A stretch of 25,380 bases of DNA from a virus: positions 1 through 25,380 of the IMG/VR virus record IMGVR_UViG_3300017714_000151; one strand, given 5' to 3'. The notes under the pieces are model-generated. The model worked only from the letters and a program-made list of their open reading frames with translations, searched no databases and was not told the origin of the DNA. Positions 1 to 8,015 of this stretch are shown here, in pieces; position 1 is the first letter of the stretch; the number at the start of each line of letters is the position of its first letter. Position numbers and translations under genes: made by a program.

Positions 1-1352
1 AGAAAAACTTAGAGACCTTAAACAACCAAACTAATATACTAAAAGCTCAAGGATTTACAGAAAGACAAATCCTTAAAATGAAGTTAGACGGTCAAAAGAA
101 AATAGTAGATGGTCTTATAGCTGAAATAGAAGCACAAAAAATAGTTAATGAGGAGAAAGTACAAGGGTCTATAAGAAATCAAAACATACTTAAAAAGACT
201 GTAGAGTTTCTATTAATAGTACCTAGAACACTTTTAAAATTAAATGAGTTTGCAGCTGAGAGCTTTCTAAAATTAATTAACAAAGTAACTCAAAGTTCAG
301 TAGGAAAAAAACTATTCGGATTCGAACCTATTAATGTAGACTTAGGCTTAACTGAAAGAGCGGACGAATTACTAGACAGAGCTACTAGGTTTATTTTTGA
401 CCCAGAGGCTACAGAGTTAGAAGGTCAAAAAGAAATAGAAATACTAGAGGAAAACTTACTAAAACAAAGAGACGCTTTAGCTGGTCATCAATTAGCTATA
501 TTAAATTTAGATAAGAAATTTGAGGAAGACAGACAAAAATTATTAGATGAAAATAGTAAAAGAGCTAAGTCTAGAACAGCTGAATTAATAGATAGTGATA
601 ATAAATTAATAGAAAAGAAAAAAGGATTTTTAACAGTAATAAGTGAATTAGCACTAGAAGAGGCTAGAATAGAAAAAGAAAAAAATGATAAAATTAAAGA
701 AGATAGGCAGGCTTTAATAAATTTTACAGCTAACTCTATTACTGATGGGCTTTCAACTATAGAAAATTTCACTAGTCAAAGTATTGACAAATACCAGTCT
801 TTAAATGAGCAAGTCTTAGAAGATGAGAAAACTCTTAATAAACAAATATTAGATAATCAAAACTTAACAGAAAAGCAAAAACTAAAACAACTAGAGAAAG
901 TCCAAAGAGATAAACAAAAACTATTAGACGCTAATAATAAAAGAGCTGAAAAGGTTTTTAATATACAGAAAAAAGCTAGTATAGCTGCTGCTTTAATTAC
1001 TACTTATCAGAGTGCGGTTAGTGCTTATCAATCTCAATTTATACCTATACCAGACCCTTCCTCTCCAATTAGAGGGGGAATAGCTGCGGGTCTAGCTGTA
1101 GCCGCGGGGTTAGCAAATGTAAATCAAATTAGAAAACAAAAATTCACAGCTGCGACTTTAGGAGGTGTTCCCAATATAAGCGGTAACTCTATAGGAACTG
1201 GAGGAGGTGGGGAAGCTCCAGTAATTGGACCAGCTAACACTAGCACACTAACAGGACAAGAGCCTCAAAGAGTATTTGTAACTGAGACAGATATAACAAA
1301 CACTCAAAATAATGTAGCTGTAATAGAGGGGCAAAGTACATTTGGAAATTAA
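1..1352 (+). CDS. Tape measure protein, C-terminal part (5' end outside window)
   Basis: The reading frame is open from base 3 with no stop before the first ATG at 78, so this is the C-terminal ~450 residues of a longer protein and the ATG at 78 is internal. Most of it is charged, K/E/Q-rich predicted coiled coil, with one hydrophobic stretch near the start (FLLIVPRTLLKLNEF). Then comes an Ala/Gly-rich hydrophobic segment (ASIAAALITTYQSAVSAY, then GGIAAGLAVAAGLANV) and a Gly/Thr/Asn-rich tail. This architecture is typical of tape measure proteins in siphoviruses of Bacteroidota. They set tail length and sit inside the tail tube. The next gene (protease) starts 12 bp downstream. The tail chaperone that usually precedes a tape measure gene lies at the far right of the window, which suggests the two ends join. 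Family call is by architecture, not a named motif. Confidence 0.8.
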   Translation, partial: KNLETLNNQTNILKAQGFTERQILKMKLDGQKKIVDGLIAEIEAQKIVNEEKVQGSIRNQNILKKTVEFLLIVPRTLLKLNEFAAESFLKLINKVTQSSVGKKLFGFEPINVDLGLTERADELLDRATRFIFDPEATELEGQKEIEILEENLLKQRDALAGHQLAILNLDKKFEEDRQKLLDENSKRAKSRTAELIDSDNKLIEKKKGFLTVISELALEEARIEKEKNDKIKEDRQALINFTANSITDGLSTIENFTSQSIDKYQSLNEQVLEDEKTLNKQILDNQNLTEKQKLKQLEKVQRDKQKLLDANNKRAEKVFNIQKKASIAAALITTYQSAVSAYQSQFIPIPDPSSPIRGGIAAGLAVAAGLANVNQIRKQKFTAATLGGVPNISGNSIGTGGGGEAPVIGPANTSTLTGQEPQRVFVTETDITNTQNNVAVIEGQSTFGN

Positions 1353-1364
1353 AAAATAAATATT

Positions 1365-2270
1365 ATGAAAAATACAGAATTATTAGAATTAATTATTGAC
1401 GAGGAAGACGAGTCTGGAGTGGATTTTATAGCACTAGTAGACAGCCCAGCCACTGAAAGTCTATGGCTATCTTTTGCTAAACAAAAATTTGAAGAGACTT
1501 TTAACGATTACCCAGAGTCAGCATCTAACAACGCAAAGAAAGCTATAGAATACAAAGAAGAGAATAATATAGACTGCGGCACTAGAGTAGGTTGGACTAG
1601 AGCTAGACAATTAGCTAATAAAGAAAAGATAAGCTGGGAGACAATAGGTAGAATGGCTAGTTTTAAAAGACATCAACAGAATAAAGACGTTCCTTATAGT
1701 GAGGGCTGCGGAGGTATTATGTGGGATGCCTGGGGAGGTGCTACTGGTATTAATTGGGCTATTGATAAAATGAAAACTAAAGACAAATATAGACAGGAGT
1801 TTAAAATAGAAGACGAAGAGAAAAGAATAGTAAGCGGTTACTTTATGAAAGCAGACCTTCCTATAATTAGACTTAATGACAATAACGAAAAGTATTATGT
1901 AGTCTTTAGGAGAGACACTATAGAGAAGATAGTAAACAAATTTTTTAAGAATGGTCTTAATGCTAACGTAAATCTAATGCACGATAACAACCTACAGGCT
2001 AAAGGTGTTTATGTAATAGAGTCATTAATAATAGATTCTAAGAGAGGTATCAAAGCTCCTAAAGGATTTGAAGACGCTCCGGATGGTAGCTGGTGGGGTT
2101 CTATGAGAGTAGAAAATGATGAGATTTGGGCTATGGTTAAAGATGGTAGCTTTAGAGGTTTTAGTGTAGAAGGTATGTTTGGCCAGGCTAAGACTGTTAA
2201 ATATCCAGTAACACTAATAAACAAAATAAGAGAAGTAGTAAAGAAATATAAAGAAAGAAAAAATAGTTAG
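1365..2270 (+). CDS. XkdF-like prohead protease with extra N-terminal domain
   Basis: 301 residues. The C-terminal half (about 145-275) reads like the XkdF family of putative prohead serine proteases: SGYFMKADLPIIRLN, then NLMHDNN with His206, then GSFRGFSVEGMF with Ser267, the candidate catalytic pair. It should trim scaffold and capsid during head maturation, which fits the scaffold and capsid genes directly downstream. Residues about 44-140 form a separate compact domain with FNDYPESASNNAKKA, two Cys (71 and 115), MASFKRHQQNKDVPYSEGCGG and a W-rich MWDAWGGATGINWAI. I recognise this module as recurring in phage proteins of this group but know no function for it. Start ATG follows an A/T-rich leader and is the first after the tape measure stop. 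Confidence 0.8.
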   Translation: MKNTELLELIIDEEDESGVDFIALVDSPATESLWLSFAKQKFEETFNDYPESASNNAKKAIEYKEENNIDCGTRVGWTRARQLANKEKISWETIGRMASFKRHQQNKDVPYSEGCGGIMWDAWGGATGINWAIDKMKTKDKYRQEFKIEDEEKRIVSGYFMKADLPIIRLNDNNEKYYVVFRRDTIEKIVNKFFKNGLNANVNLMHDNNLQAKGVYVIESLIIDSKRGIKAPKGFEDAPDGSWWGSMRVENDEIWAMVKDGSFRGFSVEGMFGQAKTVKYPVTLINKIREVVKKYKERKNS

Positions 2271-2294
2271 TATAAAATTGTGATACTATCAAAT

Positions 2295-2308
2295 ATTTGT
2301 TATATATA
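2295..2308 (+). promoter_or_regulatory. Promoter-like element ATTTGTTATATATA upstream of scaffold/capsid genes
   Basis: This sits in the 61-bp gap between the protease and scaffold genes. The 14 bases are identical to 24037-24050, upstream of the tail chaperone gene. The ATTTG part resembles the -7 box of Bacteroidota promoters (TAnnTTTG; here AATATTTG, one mismatch). A TTG lies 15 nt upstream of the TTTG; the other copy has a TTG 14 nt upstream. Inferred role: promoter for the scaffold-capsid transcript. Confidence 0.45.
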
Positions 2309-2331
2309 ATAGTATATAAAAATTTTTCATT

Positions 2332-3009
2332 ATGAGTGAACTTAAAGAATTATTCAACGACATAAAAAGCATATTTAAAAGCGAAGGTGTAGAAGTTGAA
2401 AACGAATCTAAAGTTACTACTAAAATTACTGAAAATTTTACTGAAGAAACCTCTGAAGAGACTACTGAAGAAACTATTGAAAAGTTTGAAGACGTAGTAC
2501 TAGAAGACGGAACTGTAGCACAAATAGAGCCAAATGTCTCTTTAGGTGCTGCCGTAGTCGTAGAGGTTGACGGTGAGCTATTACCAGCTCCAGACGGTGA
2601 TCATAAACTTAGTGATGGTAGAGTTATCTCTACTGAAGCTGGAGTTATTGTAGCTGTAGAGGAAGCTGAGGAAGAGCCAGTAATAGAAGAGGAAGCTGAA
2701 GAGGAAGAGGAAATGTCTACTCCTTTAACTGAAGCTCAAGAAAGAGAAGCTAAAAAAATCATTGAGTCTGTTGTAACTGAGAGAGTGTTTTCTATGGAAG
2801 CTACTTTGTCAGAGGAAAACAAAGACCTTAAAAAAGAGATTAACACTCTTAGAGATTCTTTCGCTAAACTTTTAGAATTAACTGAAAAGTTAATTGAAGA
2901 GCCTGTTAATAATGCAGTCGTAAAAAGAAATTCAGCTTTTAAATCGCTGAAAAAAGAAAACAAAAAAGATATTATAGATATCTTAAAAAATAAAAATATA
3001 ATAAACTAA
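2332..3009 (+). CDS. Capsid scaffolding protein (acidic)
   Basis: 225 residues and strikingly acidic. Residues 35-55 hold Thr/Glu repeats (TEETSEETTEETIE). Residues about 60-110 look like a small beta-rich module (LEDGTVAQIEPNVSLGAAV, DGDHKLSDGRVISTEAG). A Glu-rich linker with more than a dozen Glu follows, and the C-terminal third is a predicted coiled coil (LSEENKDLKKEINTLRDSF). Position directly upstream of the major capsid gene and behind the protease, low complexity and coiled coil all fit a scaffold that fills the prohead and is then removed. No sequence motif proves it. The Lys-rich C-terminus (SLKKENKKDIIDILKNK) could bind capsid or nucleic acid. Confidence 0.72.
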   Translation: MSELKELFNDIKSIFKSEGVEVENESKVTTKITENFTEETSEETTEETIEKFEDVVLEDGTVAQIEPNVSLGAAVVVEVDGELLPAPDGDHKLSDGRVISTEAGVIVAVEEAEEEPVIEEEAEEEEEMSTPLTEAQEREAKKIIESVVTERVFSMEATLSEENKDLKKEINTLRDSFAKLLELTEKLIEEPVNNAVVKRNSAFKSLKKENKKDIIDILKNKNIIN

Positions 3010-3021
3010 AAATTAAAAATT

Positions 3022-3966
3022 ATGAGTTTTGATGTAAGTGCGCTTCCAGCGTATACGGAACAAAATGCAATGGACTTAATTATTAAGTCAGTTGCTGGAG
3101 GAAGGTTAGCAAATTATGCTAACATCCAGGACGGTGTTAAAGGACCGACTACAATTAATATATTATCTTCAGACGTTGTCTTTCAGGCTGACGGATGTTC
3201 TAGGAGTGCTAGTGGTTCTACTACTTTAAGTCAAAGAACTATCACACCAGGTGCTGTAGCAATTCACGAAGATTTATGTATGACTGACCTAGCTGCTAAA
3301 TATACAGCTGTAATGTTAAAGCAGGGACTAACTAACGAAAAAGAAGAGATTCCTTTCGAAGAGTTATATTTCGCTGAAAAAGTTGGTAAATTACAAAAAG
3401 CAATCGAGGTTGCTGACTGGCAAGGTGACACAACTAGTGGAACTGCTAACCTATCTAAGTATGACGGTTTAAATAAGATTATCGCTGCAGCTACTGCTGT
3501 AGATGGTAACCCTACCTCAATAGCACAAGCTACTGGAATTACAGCGGCTAATGTAATTGGAATCTTAACTGGTATGGCTGAATTAATGCCAGAGGACATT
3601 ATGGACGCTGACGATTTGAAATTGTTTGTAGGTATGGATACTTTCTTAAAGTATCAAAAAGCTATTGCTGACGGTAACTACTTTCATTATGTAGTAGACG
3701 GAGATTTTTCTGGTGAACTTCCATTAATTGGATTCCCGAATGTTACTGTTTGTGCTACTCCAGGTCTTTCTGGTCTAGCTACTGGTAACTGTTATTTAAT
3801 GAGAGCGTCTAACGTTTATATCGGTGTTGATTTACCAGGTGAAGAGGCTAACGATGTTAGAAGTTGGTATGATGACAATGACAGAATTTATAAGGTGACT
3901 ATGGCTTTCAGAAGAGGTGTTAATGTAGCATTTCCTGACCAGGTAGTAGAATTCTTATTAGCATAA
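3022..3966 (+). CDS. Major capsid protein
   Basis: 314 residues, a usual size for a major head protein, following protease and scaffold in standard order. The protein is not charged-repetitive, starts MSFDVSALPAYTEQNAMDL, has a central alpha/beta part with alternating Ala-rich helices (ANVIGILTGMAELMPEDIMD), and ends with RIYKVTMAFRRGVNVAFPDQVVEF, which resembles the end of HK97-fold capsid proteins of Bacteroidota phages. G+C is somewhat higher than its neighbours and Ala is mostly GCT, as expected for a highly expressed gene. The leader CTAAAAATTAAAAATT before ATG is A-rich without Shine-Dalgarno. A stem-loop terminator follows 8 bp after the stop. HK97 fold is inferred from context. Confidence 0.85.
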   Translation: MSFDVSALPAYTEQNAMDLIIKSVAGGRLANYANIQDGVKGPTTINILSSDVVFQADGCSRSASGSTTLSQRTITPGAVAIHEDLCMTDLAAKYTAVMLKQGLTNEKEEIPFEELYFAEKVGKLQKAIEVADWQGDTTSGTANLSKYDGLNKIIAAATAVDGNPTSIAQATGITAANVIGILTGMAELMPEDIMDADDLKLFVGMDTFLKYQKAIADGNYFHYVVDGDFSGELPLIGFPNVTVCATPGLSGLATGNCYLMRASNVYIGVDLPGEEANDVRSWYDDNDRIYKVTMAFRRGVNVAFPDQVVEFLLA

Positions 3967-3973
3967 AATTAAT

Positions 3974-3995
3974 GGGGGATTAATTTCCCCCTTTT
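3974..3995 (+). terminator. Rho-independent terminator after capsid gene
   Basis: GGGGGA (3974-3979) pairs with TCCCCC (3986-3991) around a TTAATT loop, followed by TTTT. It lies just after the major capsid stop codon. The U-tract is short, so termination may be partial and let transcription run on into the next gene. Confidence 0.8.
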
Positions 3996-4040
3996 AAATA
4001 ATCGTTAGTTGAAATACTAACAAACAAAAATTAAATAGTT

Positions 4041-4556
4041 ATGAGTTGTGTATTAGCAAGTGGAATGGCTAGAGATTGTAGTGACAGTCTAGGAGGTATT
4101 GAGGAAGTCTTAATATCTGAAAGAGACAATGTAACTGCTTTCACTCAGTCAGCACACGAGATAAGTGCTATTACTCAGTCAGGAGCAACTAATTTTTATC
4201 GTTACAATTTAAAGAAAGAGTCAGGGTCTTTAACCTCTACAGCAACTGTAGACCAGGCAGCTGGCACTTCTTTTTATGATAATGTTTTAGCGTTTACTAT
4301 AAATAAGTTAACGGCTACTAAGACAAACGAAATAAAAATGTTAATGTTAGCTAGACTGGCTGTAATAGTAAAAGATAATAATGGTAAATATTGGGCTTTA
4401 GGTTTTGACCAGTTCGCTGAGGGTAGTTCTTTAGTGGCACAAACTGGGCAGGCTTATGGTGACCCTAATCAATACCAAATTGAGTTAACTGACAAATCTC
4501 AGTTACCTTGTTATGAAGTTCAAGCCTCTGTTGTGGCTGGTTTAACGATTGCTTAA
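4041..4556 (+). CDS. Virion structural protein, putative major tail (tube) protein
   Basis: 171 residues, beginning MSCVLASGMARDCSDSLGGI, a Cys/Gly-rich start I associate with structural proteins next to capsid genes in Bacteroidota phages. The remainder alternates beta-like segments (FYRYNLKKESGSLTSTATV, NNGKYWALGFDQFAEG, NQYQIELTDKSQLPCYEV), compatible with a tail tube fold. The gene is bracketed by two strong terminators and has an A-rich leader like that of the capsid gene (ACAAAAATTAAATAGTT, then ATGAGTTG), so it is probably highly expressed. No other gene in the window is a better candidate for the major tail protein. A head decoration protein is the main alternative. Confidence 0.55.
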   Translation: MSCVLASGMARDCSDSLGGIEEVLISERDNVTAFTQSAHEISAITQSGATNFYRYNLKKESGSLTSTATVDQAAGTSFYDNVLAFTINKLTATKTNEIKMLMLARLAVIVKDNNGKYWALGFDQFAEGSSLVAQTGQAYGDPNQYQIELTDKSQLPCYEVQASVVAGLTIA

Positions 4557-4577
4557 TCGTTCTTTGTTGTATGAAAG

Positions 4578-4603
4578 AGGGGAGTAATATCCCCTTTTTT
4601 TTT
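4578..4603 (+). terminator. Rho-independent terminator after putative tail tube gene
   Basis: AGGGGA (4578-4583) pairs with TCCCCT (4590-4595) around a GTAATA loop, followed by a run of nine T (4595-4603). It is a textbook intrinsic terminator, stronger than the one at 3974. Confidence 0.9.
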
Positions 4604-4610
4604 AAATTTG
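4603..4610 (+). promoter_or_regulatory. Possible -7 promoter box TAAATTTG
   Basis: TAAATTTG matches the Bacteroidota -7 consensus TAnnTTTG exactly and overlaps the last T of the preceding terminator. It is 4 bp before the next ATG, so a transcript from it would be almost leaderless. I see no TTTG at the expected -33 distance. It may be chance in AT-rich DNA. Confidence 0.25.
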
Positions 4611-4614
4611 TAAT

Positions 4615-4767
4615 ATGTTAAAGAAATCTTATATAGGAAAAACAATTCACACTAAAGGCTTTAAAGTTTTAGTATGTGAGGAAAATATAGAGTTATTAAA
4701 AAAGTTAGAGATAACTGAAGTATTTACAGAAAAGAAAAAAACAAAGAAGAGTGATAGTGATCAATAA
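4615..4767 (+). CDS. Small conserved-type protein, 50 residues
   Basis: ATG 4615 to TAA 4765-4767. The protein starts MLKKSYIGKTIHTKGFKVLV and ends with a Lys-rich tail (TEKKKTKKSDSDQ). The first ~40 residues look like a small folded beta/alpha unit with a helix ENIELLKKLEITEVF. It fills an otherwise empty gap between a terminator and the next gene and overlaps that gene's start by 17 bp, as others do here. Similar short Lys-tailed proteins occur among head/tail connector genes of Bacteroidota phages; the role is unknown. Confidence 0.65.
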   Translation: MLKKSYIGKTIHTKGFKVLVCEENIELLKKLEITEVFTEKKKTKKSDSDQ

Positions 4768-5149
4768 GAATAGTAATAATAATTTTATAGCTACCTTATA
4801 CGAGTTAAGTCAATTAAGTAACCCTTATTATTTGTTTGAGTTTGAGAGTGACCAGACTAAAACTAAATATTATAATGTTATTGCTGATGTAAGTACTAAT
4901 AAACCTAGATATAATGAATTCAACTTATTAGAGGGGACTGACCCTTTCAATAATGAGTTTGAATTAGGCTCTCCGGGTTTTTATAATTACAGAGTATTTG
5001 AACAGGTTAGTAGTTCTAACTTAAACCCTACTGGCTTAAACGTAGTAGAAAAGGGCAAAATGAAATTAATAGACTCTACTTATGAGCCTTCATTCCAACA
5101 GCATACAGTTTCACCTACTACTAATGTAGTATATAATCCATCACAATGA
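4751..5149 (+). CDS. Conserved phage structural-block protein, 132 residues
   Basis: GTG start at 4751 inside the end of the previous gene; no ATG is available until far into the protein. The sequence contains SNPYYLFEFESDQT, YYNVIADVS, FELGSPGFYNYRVFEQVSS and a C-terminal PTTNVVYNPSQ. I recognise this pattern as a conserved protein of Bacteroidota siphoviruses, with alternating hydrophobic and aromatic beta strands ending in a flexible tail. It lies between the putative tail tube and the portal, so it is probably a minor virion or assembly protein. ATGA overlap (4 bp) with the portal gene implies translational coupling. Confidence 0.7.
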   Translation: MIVINKNSNNNFIATLYELSQLSNPYYLFEFESDQTKTKYYNVIADVSTNKPRYNEFNLLEGTDPFNNEFELGSPGFYNYRVFEQVSSSNLNPTGLNVVEKGKMKLIDSTYEPSFQQHTVSPTTNVVYNPSQ

Positions 5150-6996
5150 GTATAAAACTAATTCCTATCAATTTTGGCGGTTATGAATTACCAGAGTTTA
5201 AAGAGTCTAAAAAGGGCGACTGGTACGAATACGGAATTGACAGACCTTATAAAAATACTTATCCAGATTATTTAACTAAACTATATAATGAGTCTAGTAA
5301 ACATAACCAAATTATTAATAGTAAAGTTAAATTTATAGTTGGACAAGGTTTTGTAGTAGATGAGAAACTAACATTTTCAGAAAGAGCTTATGTAGAGGGT
5401 TTTCTTAGGATGCCTAACGAAGACGAGAACATAGACGAGCTAACGTCTAAACTAGCAAAAGATAAGAAAGTATACGGAGGTTTTAGCCTACAGGTTAGAA
5501 TGTCTAAGAGTGGCAAAATAGCTGCTATTAATCATATTGATTTTTGTGACATTAGAGCTGGAGTAGACAATGGACTTTTTTATTATACAGATGACTGGTC
5601 CTCTAGGAATCCACAAAATAACGAAGACTATAAAATATTACAGCAATTTCCTTACGATAACTCAGCTAAGCCAGACATAGACTACTTAATTTATTATAAG
5701 GAGTATAGACCAGACTTAGGAGTTTATCCGATGCCAGACTATACTTCAGCTATACCTTACTTAGAGTCAGACGCTGAGATAGCTAATTTTACTTTACAAA
5801 ACATTAAAAACAACCTCTCAGCTGGTTATGTTATTTCCTTTGCAAATGGTCAACCGACAGAGGAGGAAATGGCTAATATAGAAAGACGATTTAAAGATTA
5901 TGCTACAGGAGCTGATAATGCTGGCAAACCTTTGCTGTCATTTACTGACCAGAATTCTGATCACCCTCAGATACTACCTATACCAGTTAACGGACAAGAT
6001 GAAAGATTCATAAACCTAAACAACCAAATAAGGGAAGAGATATTCACAGCTCACGGAATTACTAGCCCTCAATTATTTGGAATTAAAGATAATGCTGGCT
6101 TAGGAAATAACGCTGACGAGATTGCTGTAGCTAGTCAATTATATCAAAACCTACAAATAGACCCAGAGCAAAAAGTATTTAATGAGTTAATAAACTCAAT
6201 ACTTAACTTTAATGGTATTAGTGGACACCCAGTAAGACTACAAAAAATAGAGCCAGTACAAAGATACTTTAGTGAGACAGCTATTTTAAATGTAATGACT
6301 CAAGACGAAATAAGAGAGAAAATAGGTCTACCAGCTTTACAACCAGAGCAAAAAGTAGAGTTAAAAAGTGATGAGGACGAAATTATATTTAATCAATTAG
6401 AGACTACTGGTATAGACGCTAACAGCTTAGAAGTATTAAAGACTTATCATAATCCTATCACTAACTTAAAAGATGCTAAGGAATTTGAAAATAAAATAAT
6501 TAATGAGTCTTTTGCTATTACTAGTATATTAACAGAATTAGAAAAAAGTGTTTTATCTTTATTAATTAAAAATCCTAGTTTACCTATTACAGAGTTAGCT
6601 AGTGCTTTAAAAGTAGAGCAATCATTAATTAGTGAGGCAGTGTCTAACTTATTCGATGCTGGAGCTTTAGATAAAGATTTTAAACCAACTAAAGACGGTG
6701 AAGAGAGTATACAAAAACCAAAAGAAGAGACTTTTATAGTATATAAGTACATAGAGAGACCAGACGCTCCTCCTTTAAAGACTCAGAGTAGACCTTTTTG
6801 TAGACGTTTAATGTTATTAGCTACTACTAGAAGATATACACTACAGCAACTAGAATTATTAACTAATGATTTTGGTCAGTCTGGAATAGATATTTTTACC
6901 AAAAGAGGTGGTTGGTATCACAATTATAAAACTAATAAAACTACTCCTTTTTGTAGACATATTTGGGAGCAGCAAATAGTAAGATTAAAAAAGTAA
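5146..6996 (+). CDS. Portal protein with winged-helix and MuF-like C-terminal extension
   Basis: 616 residues, longer than a typical ~400-500 residue portal. Residues 1 to about 420 are portal-like: YPDYLTKLYNESSKHNQIIN, KVKFIVGQGF, KDKKVYGGFSLQVR, and the late segment EEIFTAHGITSPQLFGI followed by GLGNNADEIAVASQLYQ. The portal forms the dodecameric channel at the capsid vertex. Residues about 462-525 read as a winged helix (LTELEKSVLSLLIKNPSLPI, TELASALKVEQSLISEAV, NLFDAGALD). Residues about 539-616 carry RPDAPPLKTQSRPFCRRL and end GGWYHNYK...TTPFCRHIWEQQ, a Cys/His pattern like the C-terminus of MuF-type minor head proteins. No separate MuF gene is seen nearby, so the head morphogenesis function may be fused here. 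Confidence 0.85.
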   Translation: MSIKLIPINFGGYELPEFKESKKGDWYEYGIDRPYKNTYPDYLTKLYNESSKHNQIINSKVKFIVGQGFVVDEKLTFSERAYVEGFLRMPNEDENIDELTSKLAKDKKVYGGFSLQVRMSKSGKIAAINHIDFCDIRAGVDNGLFYYTDDWSSRNPQNNEDYKILQQFPYDNSAKPDIDYLIYYKEYRPDLGVYPMPDYTSAIPYLESDAEIANFTLQNIKNNLSAGYVISFANGQPTEEEMANIERRFKDYATGADNAGKPLLSFTDQNSDHPQILPIPVNGQDERFINLNNQIREEIFTAHGITSPQLFGIKDNAGLGNNADEIAVASQLYQNLQIDPEQKVFNELINSILNFNGISGHPVRLQKIEPVQRYFSETAILNVMTQDEIREKIGLPALQPEQKVELKSDEDEIIFNQLETTGIDANSLEVLKTYHNPITNLKDAKEFENKIINESFAITSILTELEKSVLSLLIKNPSLPITELASALKVEQSLISEAVSNLFDAGALDKDFKPTKDGEESIQKPKEETFIVYKYIERPDAPPLKTQSRPFCRRLMLLATTRRYTLQQLELLTNDFGQSGIDIFTKRGGWYHNYKTNKTTPFCRHIWEQQIVRLKK

Positions 6997-6999
6997 ATT

Positions 7000-7548
7000 A
7001 TGGCAGTTTTATTCATCTCAGAGCAATACGTAAAAAACACTACATTAATAGACGAGAATGTAGATGTAAGATTAATTCTACCTAGTATTAAAGACTGCCA
7101 GGAGTTAAGGATTCACCCTATTTTAGGGACTCCACTTTATGAAGACTTAAAGACTAAGATAACAGCTAGCACTTTAAACAGTGATGAGGTTAACTTATTA
7201 GATAATTATTGCGCTCCTACTATGGCTCAGTGGGTTATGTATGAATGCTCTACTTCTATGTTATTTAAATATAGAAATAAATCTGTAGCAACTAAGAGTA
7301 GTGATAATAGTAACCCTATAGACTATCAAGACCTACAGTATTTAAGAGACGAATGGAAAAACAAAGCAGAGGAAAGAGAAGCTAGACTAATTAACTTCTT
7401 ATGTGATAACGATAATTTATTCCCTAAATATAAAGAACACTCTGACGACTTAAACCCTAGAAAGACAGCTTTTCAAACTAGCTTTTATTTAGGTGGCGGG
7501 AATAGTTCTTATTGCTGGGGAGACGAATATAGAAATAGTCAAAAATGA
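7000..7548 (+). CDS. Head-tail connector (gp6-like adaptor) protein
   Basis: 182 residues directly after the portal. The opening VLFISEQYVKNTTLIDENVD and DCQELRIHPILGTPLYEDL are characteristic of the connector-like proteins that follow the portal in Bacteroidota phages. The all-helical middle (DNYCAPTMAQWVMYECS, DEWKNKAEEREARLINFL) fits an adaptor ring that docks under the portal. The tail is Gly/Asn-rich. It overlaps the next gene by 4 bp (ATGA). Confidence 0.72.
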   Translation: MAVLFISEQYVKNTTLIDENVDVRLILPSIKDCQELRIHPILGTPLYEDLKTKITASTLNSDEVNLLDNYCAPTMAQWVMYECSTSMLFKYRNKSVATKSSDNSNPIDYQDLQYLRDEWKNKAEEREARLINFLCDNDNLFPKYKEHSDDLNPRKTAFQTSFYLGGGNSSYCWGDEYRNSQK

Positions 7549-8012
7549 TATTAACCTATAATCAAATATTAAAAGAGTTTGAGACGTTTGCTACTAATCA
7601 TAAGCAAATACAAAATTTTGGTAATGGTGACTTATGGGAAATAGTAGAACATAACCAACTAGCAGACTTTAACTATCCGCTATTTTGGGTAGCTGACCAG
7701 CCAGCAACTTTAGGGGATGGTGTTTTTACCTGGAATTTTAATGTAATGGCTATGGACTTAGTTAATAAAGATGAGTCTAATGAGAATGACGTTAAGTCGG
7801 ATATGTGCCAGGTCCTACTAGACGCTATAGCCTACTTTGAACAAAAAGTTTCTACTACAAATAACGTAGACTGGCTTAAAGTTAATTTAGTTAGATCAGG
7901 AACTTTAACTAGTTTTACAGAAAGATTTGAGGACGAACTAACTGGCTGGGGAATGAATATAGGATTTAAGATTCCTTTTAGTTATGATAATTGTAACCTA
8001 CCAATAAGTTAA
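7545..8012 (+). CDS. Head-tail joining / tail terminator candidate
   Basis: 155 residues. Pattern: helical start (YNQILKEFETFATNHKQI), beta strands FNYPLFWVADQPA and GVFTWNFNVMAMDLV, a helix MCQVLLDAIAYFEQK, then strands ending ELTGWGMNIGFKIPFSYDN. This alpha/beta layout and position after the connector resemble gpU-like tail terminators, which cap the tail tube and join it to the head. Family assignment is by fold pattern and order only. Confidence 0.6.
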   Translation: MILTYNQILKEFETFATNHKQIQNFGNGDLWEIVEHNQLADFNYPLFWVADQPATLGDGVFTWNFNVMAMDLVNKDESNENDVKSDMCQVLLDAIAYFEQKVSTTNNVDWLKVNLVRSGTLTSFTERFEDELTGWGMNIGFKIPFSYDNCNLPIS

Positions 8013-8015
8013 AAG

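Noticed and set aside
488-772. Minus-strand ORF in the tape measure gene
   Set aside because: Antisense shadow of a coiled-coil gene; Ser/Leu/Phe-rich from reversed AT-rich coding. The same applies to the other minus-strand ORFs throughout.
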